Shown: positions 51,281 through 60,322, numbered from the stretch's first letter. The stretch: 64,000 nt of DNA from Paracoccus aminovorans (GCF_900005615.1 NZ_LN832559.1:2867001-2931000), one strand, 5' to 3'. Notes: a model not told the origin generated them from the letters alone. Program-made: numbers and translations.

Positions 51281-53364
51281 GGGCCGACCGTCCCCCGCAG
51301 CCGGATCTGCGCCGAGGGGTCGATTTCGTCCAACCCCAGAACCGGGGTCGCGATCCCGGCCGAGCTCAGCATCATCCGCACCAGCCGACGGCGATGGTCC
51401 GGCACCGCCAGCACGACCTCGGTGCCCGGGGCCAGATCGCGCAGCGTGGCTTGCAAAGCATCGGCCAGCCGTTTCTGGATCTGCGGGATGGCACTCGCGC
51501 CGGTGCGCGCGCCCTCGGCCTCGGCGCGGGCGATGTCGGCCTCCCATTGCGGGTGCAGCTGCAGGATGCTCAGCCCGCCCTCTTCGTCCAGGAATTGCTC
51601 GGTGATCTGGCCGCGCAGACGCTTGCGGACCTGTTCATAAACCGCTTCGGGCGTCGCGGCATTGCGCGCCTCGTGCACCGCGTCGGTGATCAGCACCAGG
51701 TTGCGGATCGAGATCCCCTCCTCGAGCATGCCGCGCAGCACCGCCAGCAGCATCTCGGGCGAGACCTTGTCGGGCACCATGCTGTCGAAGAAGCGCTGGT
51801 TCAGCTGCGCGCGATGTTCGTCCGAGACGCCGCAAAGCTCGCGGATCATGCGCTGCATCGAGGACATGGTCAGCAGCGCCGGCAGGTTGGTCTTGACCAC
51901 CTCCATCAGATGCGTCGACAATACCTCCATCGGCGTGACCACGGTGGCGCCGGCAATCGCGGCCTCGTCCTGCCAGTCCGACGGGATCCAGCGCGCGGCG
52001 CTGCCATAGACGGGTTCGCGCACGCTTTCGCCCGCCAGCCCTTCCAGCACCGTCTCGGCGCCCAAGGCAAGGATTCCCGCCGGCCGCAGCGTTCCCTTGC
52101 CGCGCACCACCCCTTGCAGGCGGATGACATAGTCGCCTTCGCCGAAGCCGGTGCCGTCGGTGATCCGCACATCGGGCAGGATCAGCCCATAGCTGCGCGC
52201 GATATGCAGCCGCAGGTTGGTGATGCGCTGGCCAAGGCCGCGAACCGGGTCCAGCGCGCTCAGGATCAGTCCAGCCCCGATCTCGACGCAGATCTCGTCC
52301 GTGTCCAGCACGTCGCCGATGCGGGCCTGGGCGGGCGCCAGCGTCGCCGGCTCCTGCGGTTCGGCCTCGGCCATCTGCGCGGCGGGCTTGCGATTGCGGA
52401 TGAACCAGGCCGCCGCCGCCAGCGACAATGCCAGACCGAAGAAGATGATCGTCGGCATGCCCGGCACCAGCCCGACCAGCATCATCCCGGCGGCACCGAC
52501 CGCCGGCACCTGCCAATTGCTCAGGAACTGCTGCGACAGCAGGTCCGCCGTGTTCTCGGTTGCGCCCCCGCGCGACAGCAGCAGCGCGGCGGCCATCGAG
52601 GTGATCAGCGCCGGTATCTGGGTGACCAGGCCATCGCCGATCGTCAGCTTGGAATAGGTGGCCATCGCCTCGCCCACGGGCATGCCATGCACCAGCACCC
52701 CGGCAGCCAGACCGACGAAAAGGTTGATCATGGTGATGACCAGTCCGGCAATCGCGTCGCCCTTGACGAATTTCGACGCCCCGTCCAGCGAGCCGAAGAA
52801 GCTGATCTCGCGTTGCTCGCGGGTGCGGCGGCGCTTGGCCTCTTCGTGGTCGATGGCGCCGGAATTCAGGTCGCCGTCGATCGCCAGCTGCTTGCCCGGC
52901 AGCGAATCCAGTGCGAACCTGGCCGAGACCTCGGCCATCCGCCCCGACCCCTTGGTGATGACCATGAAGTTCACCACCGAGATCACCGCAAAGACCGTCA
53001 ACCCGACCAGAAGCGAGCCGCCGGCGACGAATTCGGCAAAGCCCTGGATCACATGGCCCGCGGCCGAGGGGCCGTTGTGGCCATGGGTCAGGATCAGTCG
53101 GGTCGAGGAGATATTCAGCGACAGCCGAATCAGCAGCGACATCAGCAACAGGACCGGAAAGGCCTGAAAATCCGTGGGCTTGTCCACCAGCGATGCCATG
53201 ACCAGAATCAGGGTTGCCGTCGCGATGGAAAGCGCGATCCCCATGTCGAGCAATCCCGCCGGCAGCGGGATCACCATGGACAGCACGATCAGCACCAGCA
53301 CGCCGGTGATCACCAGCGGCCGTGTGGCCAGCGCCATGCCCTGGCCGGTCTCGGCAATGCTCAT
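51277..53364 (-). CDS. flhA: Flagellar export protein FlhA
   Basis: 695 residues, full length. The N-terminal half holds eight membrane helices with the FHIPEP-family signature region (RLSLNISSTRLIL, GSGRMAEVSARFALDSLPGKQLAIDGD). The C-terminal half is the cytoplasmic export-substrate docking domain (LDTDEICVEIGAGLI, then LPDVRITDG). FlhA forms the nonameric export ring. ATG 53364 overlaps the stop of the upstream small exported-protein gene by 4 bp. Confidence 0.96.
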   Translation of the reverse strand: MSIAETGQGMALATRPLVITGVLVLIVLSMVIPLPAGLLDMGIALSIATATLILVMASLVDKPTDFQAFPVLLLMSLLIRLSLNISSTRLILTHGHNGPSAAGHVIQGFAEFVAGGSLLVGLTVFAVISVVNFMVITKGSGRMAEVSARFALDSLPGKQLAIDGDLNSGAIDHEEAKRRRTREQREISFFGSLDGASKFVKGDAIAGLVITMINLFVGLAAGVLVHGMPVGEAMATYSKLTIGDGLVTQIPALITSMAAALLLSRGGATENTADLLSQQFLSNWQVPAVGAAGMMLVGLVPGMPTIIFFGLALSLAAAAWFIRNRKPAAQMAEAEPQEPATLAPAQARIGDVLDTDEICVEIGAGLILSALDPVRGLGQRITNLRLHIARSYGLILPDVRITDGTGFGEGDYVIRLQGVVRGKGTLRPAGILALGAETVLEGLAGESVREPVYGSAARWIPSDWQDEAAIAGATVVTPMEVLSTHLMEVVKTNLPALLTMSSMQRMIRELCGVSDEHRAQLNQRFFDSMVPDKVSPEMLLAVLRGMLEEGISIRNLVLITDAVHEARNAATPEAVYEQVRKRLRGQITEQFLDEEGGLSILQLHPQWEADIARAEAEGARTGASAIPQIQKRLADALQATLRDLAPGTEVVLAVPDHRRRLVRMMLSSAGIATPVLGLDEIDPSAQIRLRGTVGP

Positions 53365-53621
53365 TGCGCAGTTTCCCCGTTCTTTGCCGGCGCCAGCAGG
53401 CGATCCGCGCTCCAGCCCGGACCCAGCATCATGCCCGAGCGCCGAAGAAAGACCAGGACCTCGACCCGGTCCGCAGGCGGCAGCCGCATCAGCCTCTCGT
53501 CGATGTCGCGCGGCAGATCCTCGCCGTTCAGCAGCCATTCGGTGGCGTCGCGGATCAGGGCATCCCGAGCCGCCAGCGGTTCGGCCGCAAGCGCGGCGGA
53601 CAACAGCAAGGCGGCGATCAC
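53361..53621 (-). CDS. Small exported protein between motA and flhA
   Basis: 86 residues from GTG 53621, which overlaps the motA TGA (GTGA). An N-terminal hydrophobic signal-like segment (VIAALLLSAALAAEPLAA) precedes a helical soluble part (DALIRDATEWLLNGEDLPRD). The stop overlaps the flhA ATG by 4 bp, so it is firmly part of the operon. I recognise no family. It could be a lineage-specific periplasmic component of the motor or export apparatus. The ATG choice further upstream would run through motA. Confidence 0.6.
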   Translation of the reverse strand: MIAALLLSAALAAEPLAARDALIRDATEWLLNGEDLPRDIDERLMRLPPADRVEVLVFLRRSGMMLGPGWSADRLLAPAKNGETAQ

Positions 53622-54484
53622 GACGCCCTCTTCAACTCGCGCAAGGCGCTTTCGAGGTCGCCGAACGAGGGGCGGACATGTTCCGGCGCGGCCTGGCGAC
53701 CGACCTCGACGCAAAGGTTCGTGGCATGCTGGTGCAGCCCCGCGACCAGCACCGACTTGATCACATCGTAGAAGGCCTGGTCCTGCTTCATCACCGCCGA
53801 CAGCCTTTGCGCGAAAGGTGCCACCAGGGCATAGGCCAGGAACACGCCCAGAAAGGTGCCCACCAGGGCGCCGCCGATCATCTTGCCCAGAACTTCGGGA
53901 GGCTGGTCGATGGCGCTCATGGTCTTGATGACACCCAGCACGGCGGCAACGATTCCCAACGCCGGCAGCGCATCGGCCATGTTCTGCAACGCATGCGGCG
54001 CGTGCATCGCCTCTTCGTTCATCAGTCCGATGCGCTGGGACAGCATCTCCTCGACCTGGTAGGGGTCGTCGTAGTTCAGGCTGGCCGAGCGCAGTGTGTC
54101 CGCGATCAGCGTCACCGCGTTCTCATCGGCCAGGATGCGCGGATAGGCCTGGAACACGGGCGAGCTTTCCGGGTTCTCGATGTGCTCCTCCAGTTCGACC
54201 GGGCTGGAGCGCGCGATCCGCAGCAACTGGAACAGCAGGCAAAGCACGTCCTGCAGATCGGATTCGTGCCAGCGCGGCCCCTTCAGCGACCGCCCCATCC
54301 CAGAGAGCGACTGCTTGATCACCGCCGTCTCGTTCGACAGCAGGAACGAGCCGACGGCGGCGCCGCCGATCATCATCATTTCGAAGGGCAGCGAATGCAG
54401 GATCACGCCCAGCTTGCCACCCGCCATAATATATCCGCCGAAGACCATCGCGAAGGTCACGACAATGCCGATCATGCCGAACAT
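53618..54484 (-). CDS. motA: Flagellar motor stator protein MotA
   Basis: 288 residues. MotA forms the ion-channel shell with MotB and couples ion flow to rotation. The MotA pattern is visible: IVVTFAMVFGGYIMAGGKLGV at the N-terminus, NMADALPALGIVAAVLGVI and GGALVGTFLGVFLAYALVAPFA (third and fourth membrane helices). It is separated from the MotE-like gene by 9 bp. No motB lies in the window, so the partner must be elsewhere. The Arg/Glu rotor-contact region (EEHIENPESS) is conserved in outline. Confidence 0.93.
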   Translation of the reverse strand: MFGMIGIVVTFAMVFGGYIMAGGKLGVILHSLPFEMMMIGGAAVGSFLLSNETAVIKQSLSGMGRSLKGPRWHESDLQDVLCLLFQLLRIARSSPVELEEHIENPESSPVFQAYPRILADENAVTLIADTLRSASLNYDDPYQVEEMLSQRIGLMNEEAMHAPHALQNMADALPALGIVAAVLGVIKTMSAIDQPPEVLGKMIGGALVGTFLGVFLAYALVAPFAQRLSAVMKQDQAFYDVIKSVLVAGLHQHATNLCVEVGRQAAPEHVRPSFGDLESALRELKRAS

Positions 54485-54493
54485 GAGTTACAC

Positions 54494-55033
54494 CTATTTC
54501 CTGGCTCTGATTGCGCCCATGTACGATGTCAGCAACGCCGCCTGGCCGGGCTCGACCGACGCCATGATCCGGGCGCCAGTCTCGGGCTGGACGCGGGCCA
54601 GGATCTGGGCGGCGAAGTCGGGCGGCAGATTCGACAGCACCATCGCCGCCTGCTCGGGCTTCATCTGGTCATAGACCGCAATCAGGCGAGCGATGTCGTC
54701 GCTTTGCGCCTGGGCGTAACCGCGATCATCGTTGCCGATCTGCTGCTTGAGCTTGCGCAGCTCGACCAGCTTTTCGGTCAGTTGCTTTTCTGCCAGGGCG
54801 ATCTCGTCCTTGCGGCGCTGCATGTCCTGCATGTAGCGGTCGATACGCAGGCCCCGTTCGCGCAGCGTCTCGGCCAAGGCCACGGCCTCTGGGACATCGG
54901 TGCAGCCGGCCATCAGTTCGGAGGGCTCTGCCGTCGCCCGAAGCCGCGAAAAGCCGTCCATCACCATGACCGCCTGCCCGGCTGCCGCAAGGATCATGAC
55001 CCCTCCCAGGAAAGACAGCACCGGCCTACGCAT
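54494..55033 (-). CDS. MotE-family (MgtE N-domain-like) flagellar protein
   Basis: 179 residues. An N-terminal membrane anchor (FLGGVMILAAAGQAVMVM) is followed by a coiled coil (about 70-105, KDEIALAEKQLTEKLVELRK) and a C-terminal MgtE-N-like helical domain (YDQMKPEQAAMVLSNLPPDF). In related alphaproteobacteria MotE chaperones the periplasmic MotC stabiliser; the domain layout fits, though annotation as FliG-like or MgtE-like also occurs. It starts inside the end of the upstream small protein gene (8-bp overlap) and precedes motA. Confidence 0.72.
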   Translation of the reverse strand: MRRPVLSFLGGVMILAAAGQAVMVMDGFSRLRATAEPSELMAGCTDVPEAVALAETLRERGLRIDRYMQDMQRRKDEIALAEKQLTEKLVELRKLKQQIGNDDRGYAQAQSDDIARLIAVYDQMKPEQAAMVLSNLPPDFAAQILARVQPETGARIMASVEPGQAALLTSYMGAIRARK

Positions 55034-55373
55034 CGCAATCCATCCCTTCGCGCCGCCGCCGGCGCTGCAGCCGCGCGGGCCGGGTCGGGCCGGCCTCGGC
55101 GAACTTCTGCTGCAGCATCCAGAACGCGCGCTCTTCCTTGGCACGCTCAATCTCGTCCGAGAGGGCTTCGGTGGCGCTGGTGGCCTCGGCCTTGGCCAGC
55201 AGGATGGCCTTCTCGAGCCGGCCGATCTCGCTGGTCATCACCGCGATCGCGCCCCCGAGGCCGCTTTCCAGATCGTTGAGCTTGCGCAGCCTGCGCGCCA
55301 GCGCAAAGCAGAAGCCGGACAGTCCCACGGTGAACGCGATCAGAAATATCTGTAAAAGTTGGGCAATCGTCAT
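55026..55373 (-). CDS. Hypothetical coiled-coil membrane protein of the flagellar operon
   Basis: 115 residues. A single N-terminal membrane helix (IAQLLQIFLIAFTVGLSGFC) precedes a charged coiled-coil region (about 40-95, LESGLGGAIAVMTSEIGRLE). No family is recognised. It overlaps FliL upstream by 4 bp and the MotE-like gene by 8 bp, so it is translated within the flagellar operon. Similar anonymous genes occur beside fliL in other Rhodobacterales. Confidence 0.6.
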   Translation of the reverse strand: MTIAQLLQIFLIAFTVGLSGFCFALARRLRKLNDLESGLGGAIAVMTSEIGRLEKAILLAKAEATSATEALSDEIERAKEERAFWMLQQKFAEAGPTRPARLQRRRRREGMDCDA

Positions 55374-55855
55374 TGGATCCGAAACTCCGTGATAAGGACA
55401 TCGGTAAAGGCCGCCTTGCCCAGGACGAAAACGGCACGCGTGGCCAGTTCATCGCGGATGATGTCCAGGATGCCGCGCCGTTCGAAGGCCGCAGGATCGA
55501 CGTCGGCCAGGAAGCTGTTGAAGCTGTCCAGCAGCCGCGGGATCAGATGCTCGACCTCGGGCTTGTGGACCTGGTCGGTCTCGATCTTGACGGTCATCAC
55601 CAACATGCGCGGCCGGGGGCCGGCCAGAGTCAGCACGATCTGCGGGATACCGACGAAATCGACCTGAGGCATGGCCTCGGACTTTGCTTCTTCCGGCTTC
55701 TTGGCGGCCAGCAGTGCGGTGGGCGACCAGAAACCCAGCCAGGTCGAGGCAAAGCCCGCCCCGCCCAACGCCAGCGCCAATCCCAGCGGCAGAAGAATGC
55801 GGCCAAGCCCGCGTCCGGATTTCTGTTCCGTGTTGATGTCGGCGACATCGGTCAT
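55370..55855 (-). CDS. fliL: Flagellar basal-body-associated protein FliL
   Basis: 161 residues. One membrane helix (about 20-45) is followed by the periplasmic FliL domain (VDFVGIPQIVLTLAGPRPR, then VEHLIPRLLDSFNSFL). FliL stabilises the stator around the motor. It is the first gene of the minus-strand operon and reads divergently from fliF across a 112-bp gap that carries a near-consensus CtrA site. Confidence 0.9.
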   Translation of the reverse strand: MTDVADINTEQKSGRGLGRILLPLGLALALGGAGFASTWLGFWSPTALLAAKKPEEAKSEAMPQVDFVGIPQIVLTLAGPRPRMLVMTVKIETDQVHKPEVEHLIPRLLDSFNSFLADVDPAAFERRGILDIIRDELATRAVFVLGKAAFTDVLITEFRIQ

Positions 55856-55897
55856 GGTGATTCTCCATCGATCTGCGGTCTGGATAGCACCTGCGGG

Positions 55898-55912
55898 CTA
55901 ACCAATTCTTAA
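55898..55912. promoter_or_regulatory. Near-consensus CtrA-binding site in the fliL/fliF divergent promoter
   Basis: CTAA-N7-TTAA (on the other strand TTAA-N7-TTAG) matches seven of eight bases of the CtrA consensus TTAA-N7-TTAA. It lies between fliL and fliF in the middle of the 112-bp intergenic region. CtrA control of flagellar genes is well known in Rhodobacterales. Confidence 0.6.
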
Positions 55913-55967
55913 TCGCCCCCGTGCCAAGAAGGTCTCCGACGACGATCAAGCCGATTCGGAGGACGCT

Positions 55968-57545
55968 TTGCTGAAGCTGCAGGACTACTGGCGCGAAAGA
56001 AGCGCGAAGCAGAGGGCCATCCTGGCCGCGGCCTTCCTGTTCACATTCGCCGCGATCGCCGGACTGTCCTGGCTGGCGGCGCGCCCGGGCATGTCCCTGC
56101 TTTACTCAGGACTGGATGCGCAGCAGTCGGGCGCGGTCATGGCCGCGGTCGAGAAATCCGGCGTGCCCTACGAGATCCGGGGCGATTCGATCTGGGTTCA
56201 GGACAGTCGCCGGGACGAGCTGCGCATGACCCTGGCCGGCGAGGGACTGCCTTCCGCTGGAGGGACGGGCTACGAAATCCTGGACGGCATGTCCGGCTTC
56301 GGCACCACCTCGCAGATGTTCGACGCCGCCTATTGGCGCGCCAAGGAGGGCGAGCTTGCCCGCACCATCCTGGCCCTGCCCAATGTCAAGGCCGCGCGCG
56401 TGCATCTGGCGGTGCCCAGCGGCCGCGGTTATCGGCGCGAGGCCGAAGCAACCGCCTCGGTTACCCTGACCACCGACGGCACGCCGATCAACCGAAGCCA
56501 GGCCAAGGCGCTGAAGTTCCTGGTCTCCTCCGGGGTACCGGGCATGTCGGCCGAACGCGTGGCGGTCATCGACAGCGAGCGCGGCGTCATCTCCTCGGGC
56601 GAGGATTTCGCCGGCGAGGACCGCGAGGCCGAGATGAAGCGCAATGTCGAGCGCATCCTTGCCGCCCATGTCGGCGCCGGCAACGCCATCGTCGAGTTGA
56701 ACCTGGACGTGGTCAACGAATCCGAGTTGATGACCGAGCAGCGCTTCGACCCGCAGCAGCGCGCGCTGATCTCGCAGGAAAGCGAGGAAACGGCCGATCA
56801 AAGCACGAATTCCCAGCAGGGTGCCGTGACCGCCGCCTCGAATCTGCCCGACGGCAAGGACAGCGGTGGCGATCAGAGCAAGTCCCAGCGCTCGGAAACC
56901 CGCCAACGCTCGAATTTCGAGGTCAGCAAGGTCACCCGCGAGGTCACCCGCCAGCCGGGCGCAACCCGCCGCCTGACCGTGGCGGTTCTGGTCAACGGCG
57001 TGCCGCAGACCGACTCCAAGGGCGAGACCACGCTGGTCCCCCGCGACGAATCCGAACTTCAGGCGTTGCGCGAGCTGGTCGCCTCGGCCGTGGGCTTCGA
57101 CGAGGCCCGGGGCGATGCGATCACGGTGAAATCCCTGCCCTTCGCGGCGCTTTCCGATGCCGGCACCTTGGCGAGCCAGGGCGGCTTCCTGTCGAAGCTG
57201 GACCTGAACGGTCTGATCCGTATCGTTCTGGCAGGCTTCTTTGCGCTGGCGCTGGCCGCGTTCCTGCTGCGGCCTCTGCTTCGGGCGCGGCCGGCGGGCG
57301 CTCCCGCCCTGGCCACGCTGGACCGGTCCGAGGCGCCGGGCATGAAAGCGATCGAAGCCGGCAAGCCTGCCGAGGTCCCGTCCCCGGTCGCGGCAATGGC
57401 CGAGGTGGTGCCGGAAATCGACTTCGCGCCGATGGCTGGCAGCGGCGACCCGGTCGGCCGTCTGAAAGAACTGATGAAATCCCGCAAGGACGAAAGTCTG
57501 CAGATCCTGTCGGGCTGGATCGAGAAACGTGAGGACGCCGTATGA
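55968..57545 (+). CDS. fliF: Flagellar MS-ring protein FliF
   Basis: 525 residues, shorter than E. coli FliF but typical for this group. FliF forms the membrane ring and anchors the export gate. An N-terminal membrane helix (ILAAAFLFTFAAIAGLSWLA) is followed by the ring-building domains (ARVHLAVPSGRGYRREAEAT, VIDSERGVISSGEDF), a low-complexity periplasmic loop (about 270-330) and a second membrane helix (about 408-430). The start is TTG 55968 with an excellent GGAGGA site upstream; no ATG fits. Its stop overlaps the next start by 4 bp. Confidence 0.92.
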   Translation: MLKLQDYWRERSAKQRAILAAAFLFTFAAIAGLSWLAARPGMSLLYSGLDAQQSGAVMAAVEKSGVPYEIRGDSIWVQDSRRDELRMTLAGEGLPSAGGTGYEILDGMSGFGTTSQMFDAAYWRAKEGELARTILALPNVKAARVHLAVPSGRGYRREAEATASVTLTTDGTPINRSQAKALKFLVSSGVPGMSAERVAVIDSERGVISSGEDFAGEDREAEMKRNVERILAAHVGAGNAIVELNLDVVNESELMTEQRFDPQQRALISQESEETADQSTNSQQGAVTAASNLPDGKDSGGDQSKSQRSETRQRSNFEVSKVTREVTRQPGATRRLTVAVLVNGVPQTDSKGETTLVPRDESELQALRELVASAVGFDEARGDAITVKSLPFAALSDAGTLASQGGFLSKLDLNGLIRIVLAGFFALALAAFLLRPLLRARPAGAPALATLDRSEAPGMKAIEAGKPAEVPSPVAAMAEVVPEIDFAPMAGSGDPVGRLKELMKSRKDESLQILSGWIEKREDAV

Positions 57546-58102
57546 GACCCGCCCCACTTCGCCTGGATTCCTTCTCAGCCGGCAACGGACGTCCGGGACT
57601 TACCGTGACCATGCTCGACGTGGACGAGGCCTATCATCGCGGCCATGAACAGGGCCTGACCGAAGGACGAGAGCGCAGCCTGGACGCATTGAGCCTGGCC
57701 CTGGCCGACTGCCGGCAAGAGATGCGTGCCAGCCAGCAGCACGAGGCCGCCCTGCGCCGCGAGATCCTTGCCGGCCTGGTTCCGGTGCTGCACGCGATCG
57801 TCGACCTTCTGGCGCCGCGCACGCAGCAGTCGCGGCTGCGGGAGGCGCTGGCCACGGAAATGACACGGCTCGCCGAACATGCTCCCGACCAGGCCATCGT
57901 CTTGCGCTGTCCGGCCGACCTGCGACCGGACCTGATGGACAGCCTGGAGCGAGCGCGCTTTCCCCAGGCCCAGGTCGAGGACGCCTTGCCCGGACAGCCG
58001 GTCGTGCAACTGGTGGCGGGCCAAGGCACCATCGTCTTCGACCCGGCGCTGGTCGTAGGCGGATTGAAGACCCTCATCGACGACATCTTGACCGAGGATT
58101 GA
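57542..58102 (+). CDS. fliH: FliH-like flagellar export regulator
   Basis: 186 residues. A central coiled coil (about 30-100) precedes a C-terminal FliH-like domain (QAIVLRCPADLRPDLMDSL, then PVVQLVAGQGTIVFDPALVV). FliH regulates the FliI export ATPase. The assignment rests mainly on position between FliF and FliN and on the helical layout; sequence identity in this family is low. It overlaps fliF by 4 bp and ends 2 bp before the fliN start. No fliI is in the window. Confidence 0.65.
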   Translation: MRPAPLRLDSFSAGNGRPGLTVTMLDVDEAYHRGHEQGLTEGRERSLDALSLALADCRQEMRASQQHEAALRREILAGLVPVLHAIVDLLAPRTQQSRLREALATEMTRLAEHAPDQAIVLRCPADLRPDLMDSLERARFPQAQVEDALPGQPVVQLVAGQGTIVFDPALVVGGLKTLIDDILTED

Positions 58103-58104
58103 TC

Positions 58105-58362
58105 ATGGACGATCTCGCAAGCCTGATTGCAACCGACCAGATCCAGGTGGAAATCACCATCCGGCTGGGCGGTACGCAGCTGACCGTGGCCGAACTGTCG
58201 CGGCTGCGCCCGGACGACATCCTGACGCTGGACCAGGACATGTCGGATGGCGTGGACATCTGCGTCGGCGACAAGGTCATTGCCCGGGGCGAATTGACCA
58301 CGGCGGACGCCGCCGACAGCCGGCTCTGCGTCCGCATCCTCGGACCGGCCGCAGCATCGTGA
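58105..58362 (+). CDS. fliN: Flagellar switch protein FliN
   Basis: 85 residues with the SpoA/FliN surface-presentation domain (IQVEITIRLGGTQLTVAEL, then LRPDDILTLDQDMSDGVDIC). FliN lines the C-ring and binds FliM and FliH. ATG 58105 was preferred over an in-frame TTG 6 bp earlier. The TGA overlaps the fliP GTG (GTGA). It is shorter than the E. coli protein, without an N-terminal extension, as in related species. Confidence 0.88.
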   Translation: MDDLASLIATDQIQVEITIRLGGTQLTVAELSRLRPDDILTLDQDMSDGVDICVGDKVIARGELTTADAADSRLCVRILGPAAAS

Positions 58363-59081
58363 GCCGCCTGGTCCTAGCCCTCGCGGTCCTGCTATGGCCG
58401 CATGTCGCCGCTGCGCAGGAGCTGCCGTTGGATCCCGCGGCGCTCGATGCGGTCGCCAATGGCGTCGGTCGCAACTCGATCACGCTGCTGGCGGTGCTGA
58501 CGGCGCTGTCGCTGGCCCCCGGCATCGCGATCATGGTCACCTGCTTTCCCTTCATCGTGACGGTGCTCTCGATCCTGCGCCAGTCGATGGGACTGCAGCA
58601 GTCGCCGCCCAACATGCTGATCGTCAGCCTGGCCATGTTCCTGACCTGGTTCGTGATGAGCCCGGTGCTGACCGAGGCCTGGAACGTCGCCGGCGCGCCG
58701 CTGCGCGACGGGCAGATCACCGTCGAGCAGGCCTTCGAGCGCGGCATCGTCCCCTTTCGCGGCTTCATGGAGCATCGCACCGACCCCGAGATGATCGCCA
58801 CGCTTGCCGAGGTCTCGCCCGAGCCCCAGGCCGCGCCGGACCGGCTGTCCGTGCTGATCCCGGCCTTCATGCTCAGCGAGTTGCAACGCGCCTTCGAGAT
58901 CGGCTTCCTAGTCGCGCTGCCCTTCCTGATCATCGACCTAGTGGTTTCGGCCGTACTGATGTCGATGGGCATGATGATGGTGCCGCCCGCCATCGTCGCC
59001 CTGCCCTTCAAGCTGGCCTTCTTCCTGGTGGTGGACGGTTGGGGCATGATCGCGGCCGCCCTAGTCCGAAGTTACCAATAA
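58359..59081 (+). CDS. fliP: Flagellar export gate protein FliP
   Basis: 240 residues. A signal peptide (LVLALAVLLWPHVAAAQE) is followed by the FliP domain with conserved SILRQSMGLQQSPPN, IPAFMLSELQRAFEIGF and MSMGMMMVPP. It pairs with FliR and FliQ in the export gate. Translation begins at GTG 58359, overlapping the fliN stop. It ends this + strand operon within the window; fliQ does not follow. Confidence 0.93.
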   Translation: MSRLVLALAVLLWPHVAAAQELPLDPAALDAVANGVGRNSITLLAVLTALSLAPGIAIMVTCFPFIVTVLSILRQSMGLQQSPPNMLIVSLAMFLTWFVMSPVLTEAWNVAGAPLRDGQITVEQAFERGIVPFRGFMEHRTDPEMIATLAEVSPEPQAAPDRLSVLIPAFMLSELQRAFEIGFLVALPFLIIDLVVSAVLMSMGMMMVPPAIVALPFKLAFFLVVDGWGMIAAALVRSYQ

Positions 59082-59260
59082 CACCACTCTGTCCTGGATC
59101 GGGGCCTCGACATTCCGGACGCGGCTGGCGCAAATGTCATTCTCTCCGGCCACCCAGGATCTGGCCGGTACCGGAGCCCCGTCGTAAGGTTACCCGACCG
59201 CAGATCTTTTCAACCGCGCCGATCTTGGGCATCAGAAGACAAACCACCAAGGGGGCCTGC

Positions 59261-60322
59261 ATGGCGCGCCTGACCGGATGGATCCTTGCATTGCTTTCCT
59301 GCGCTTCGCCGCTATGGGCCGAGGCGCCGTTGCCGGTGGAGTTCGTCCAGGTCCGCCGCACCGACCTGACCTTCGACGCGGCGCTGACCGGTACGGTCGT
59401 CGCCAAGGACAGCGTCGACATCGGTTTTCGCCTGGGCGGCCGCATCACCGAGGTCATGGTGCGCGAAGGTGACCAGGTCTCGGCAGGCCAGGCTCTGGCC
59501 CGCACCGATCCGCTGCAGCAGGAACAGGCCTTGCGCGTTGCGCAGGCCGCCGTCGCCTCGGCCGAGGCGGCCGAGGCCCAGGCTCAGCAGGCGTTGGACC
59601 GCGCAGACGCCATGCTGCGCCGCGGCGTGGGCACGCGCGCGGCCTTCGACGGCGCAAGCCAGGCGCTCTCGGCCGCCACCAGGGCGCAGACCCAGGCGCG
59701 GACCGAACTGGGACAGGCGGAAAGGGCGTTGCAGGACACCGTGATGCGTGCACCCTCGGATGCCATCGTCACGTCACGCAAGGCCGAGCCGGGGCAGATC
59801 GTGGGCGCGGCGCAGGCCGTGATCTCGCTGGCCTCGGCGACCGGGCGCGAGGCGGTGTTCCTGACCCCGGACACCCCCTTGCTGCGCAATGCCATCGGCG
59901 CCCCGGTTTCCCTGACCGGCATAGACTTCCCCGGTCTGCACATGGAGGCCCGCGTCACCGAGATCGCACCGCTGGTCGACCCAGCCACCGGCTCGGTCAC
60001 CGTGCGGGCCGAGATCGAGGACCCGCCCGCCAGCGCCAGCCTGCTGGGCGCGGCGGTCCGCGGCGCGGTGCATTACCCCGCCGGCACCGGGATCGCGGTG
60101 CCCTGGACCGCGCTGACCGCCGTCGAGGGCGGACCCGCGGTCTGGCTGGTCGAGAAGGACGACCGTGTCCGTCTGGCTCCCGTGCGGATCGCGCGCTTCA
60201 TCGACGGCACCGTCATCCTCAGCGATGGCGTCGAGCCGGGCCAGGTCGTGGTCGGCGCCGGCTCGCAGCTGCTCTATCCCGGCCGGCAGGTCGCCGGCGC
60301 CTCGGCGGGCAAGGGGGAATGA
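59261..60322 (+). CDS. RND efflux membrane fusion protein, first of two
   Basis: 353 residues. A signal peptide (MARLTGWILALLSCASPLWA) is followed by HlyD-type segments: the lipoyl-like half motif GFRLGGRITEVMVREGDQV, a coiled-coil hairpin (about 95-155) and the second half motif MRAPSDAIVTSRKAEPGQIV. It links the inner-membrane pump to an outer-membrane channel. It is the first gene of a three-gene operon whose second gene is another fusion protein, as in Pseudomonas TriABC. No outer-membrane channel gene or local regulator is next to it. Confidence 0.88.
   Translation: MARLTGWILALLSCASPLWAEAPLPVEFVQVRRTDLTFDAALTGTVVAKDSVDIGFRLGGRITEVMVREGDQVSAGQALARTDPLQQEQALRVAQAAVASAEAAEAQAQQALDRADAMLRRGVGTRAAFDGASQALSAATRAQTQARTELGQAERALQDTVMRAPSDAIVTSRKAEPGQIVGAAQAVISLASATGREAVFLTPDTPLLRNAIGAPVSLTGIDFPGLHMEARVTEIAPLVDPATGSVTVRAEIEDPPASASLLGAAVRGAVHYPAGTGIAVPWTALTAVEGGPAVWLVEKDDRVRLAPVRIARFIDGTVILSDGVEPGQVVVGAGSQLLYPGRQVAGASAGKGE

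Noticed and set aside
51394..55279. Very long plus-strand frames (788 and 701 codons) opposite flhA and motA
   Set aside because: Low-complexity His/Arg/Gln-rich antisense translations of conserved flagellar genes.
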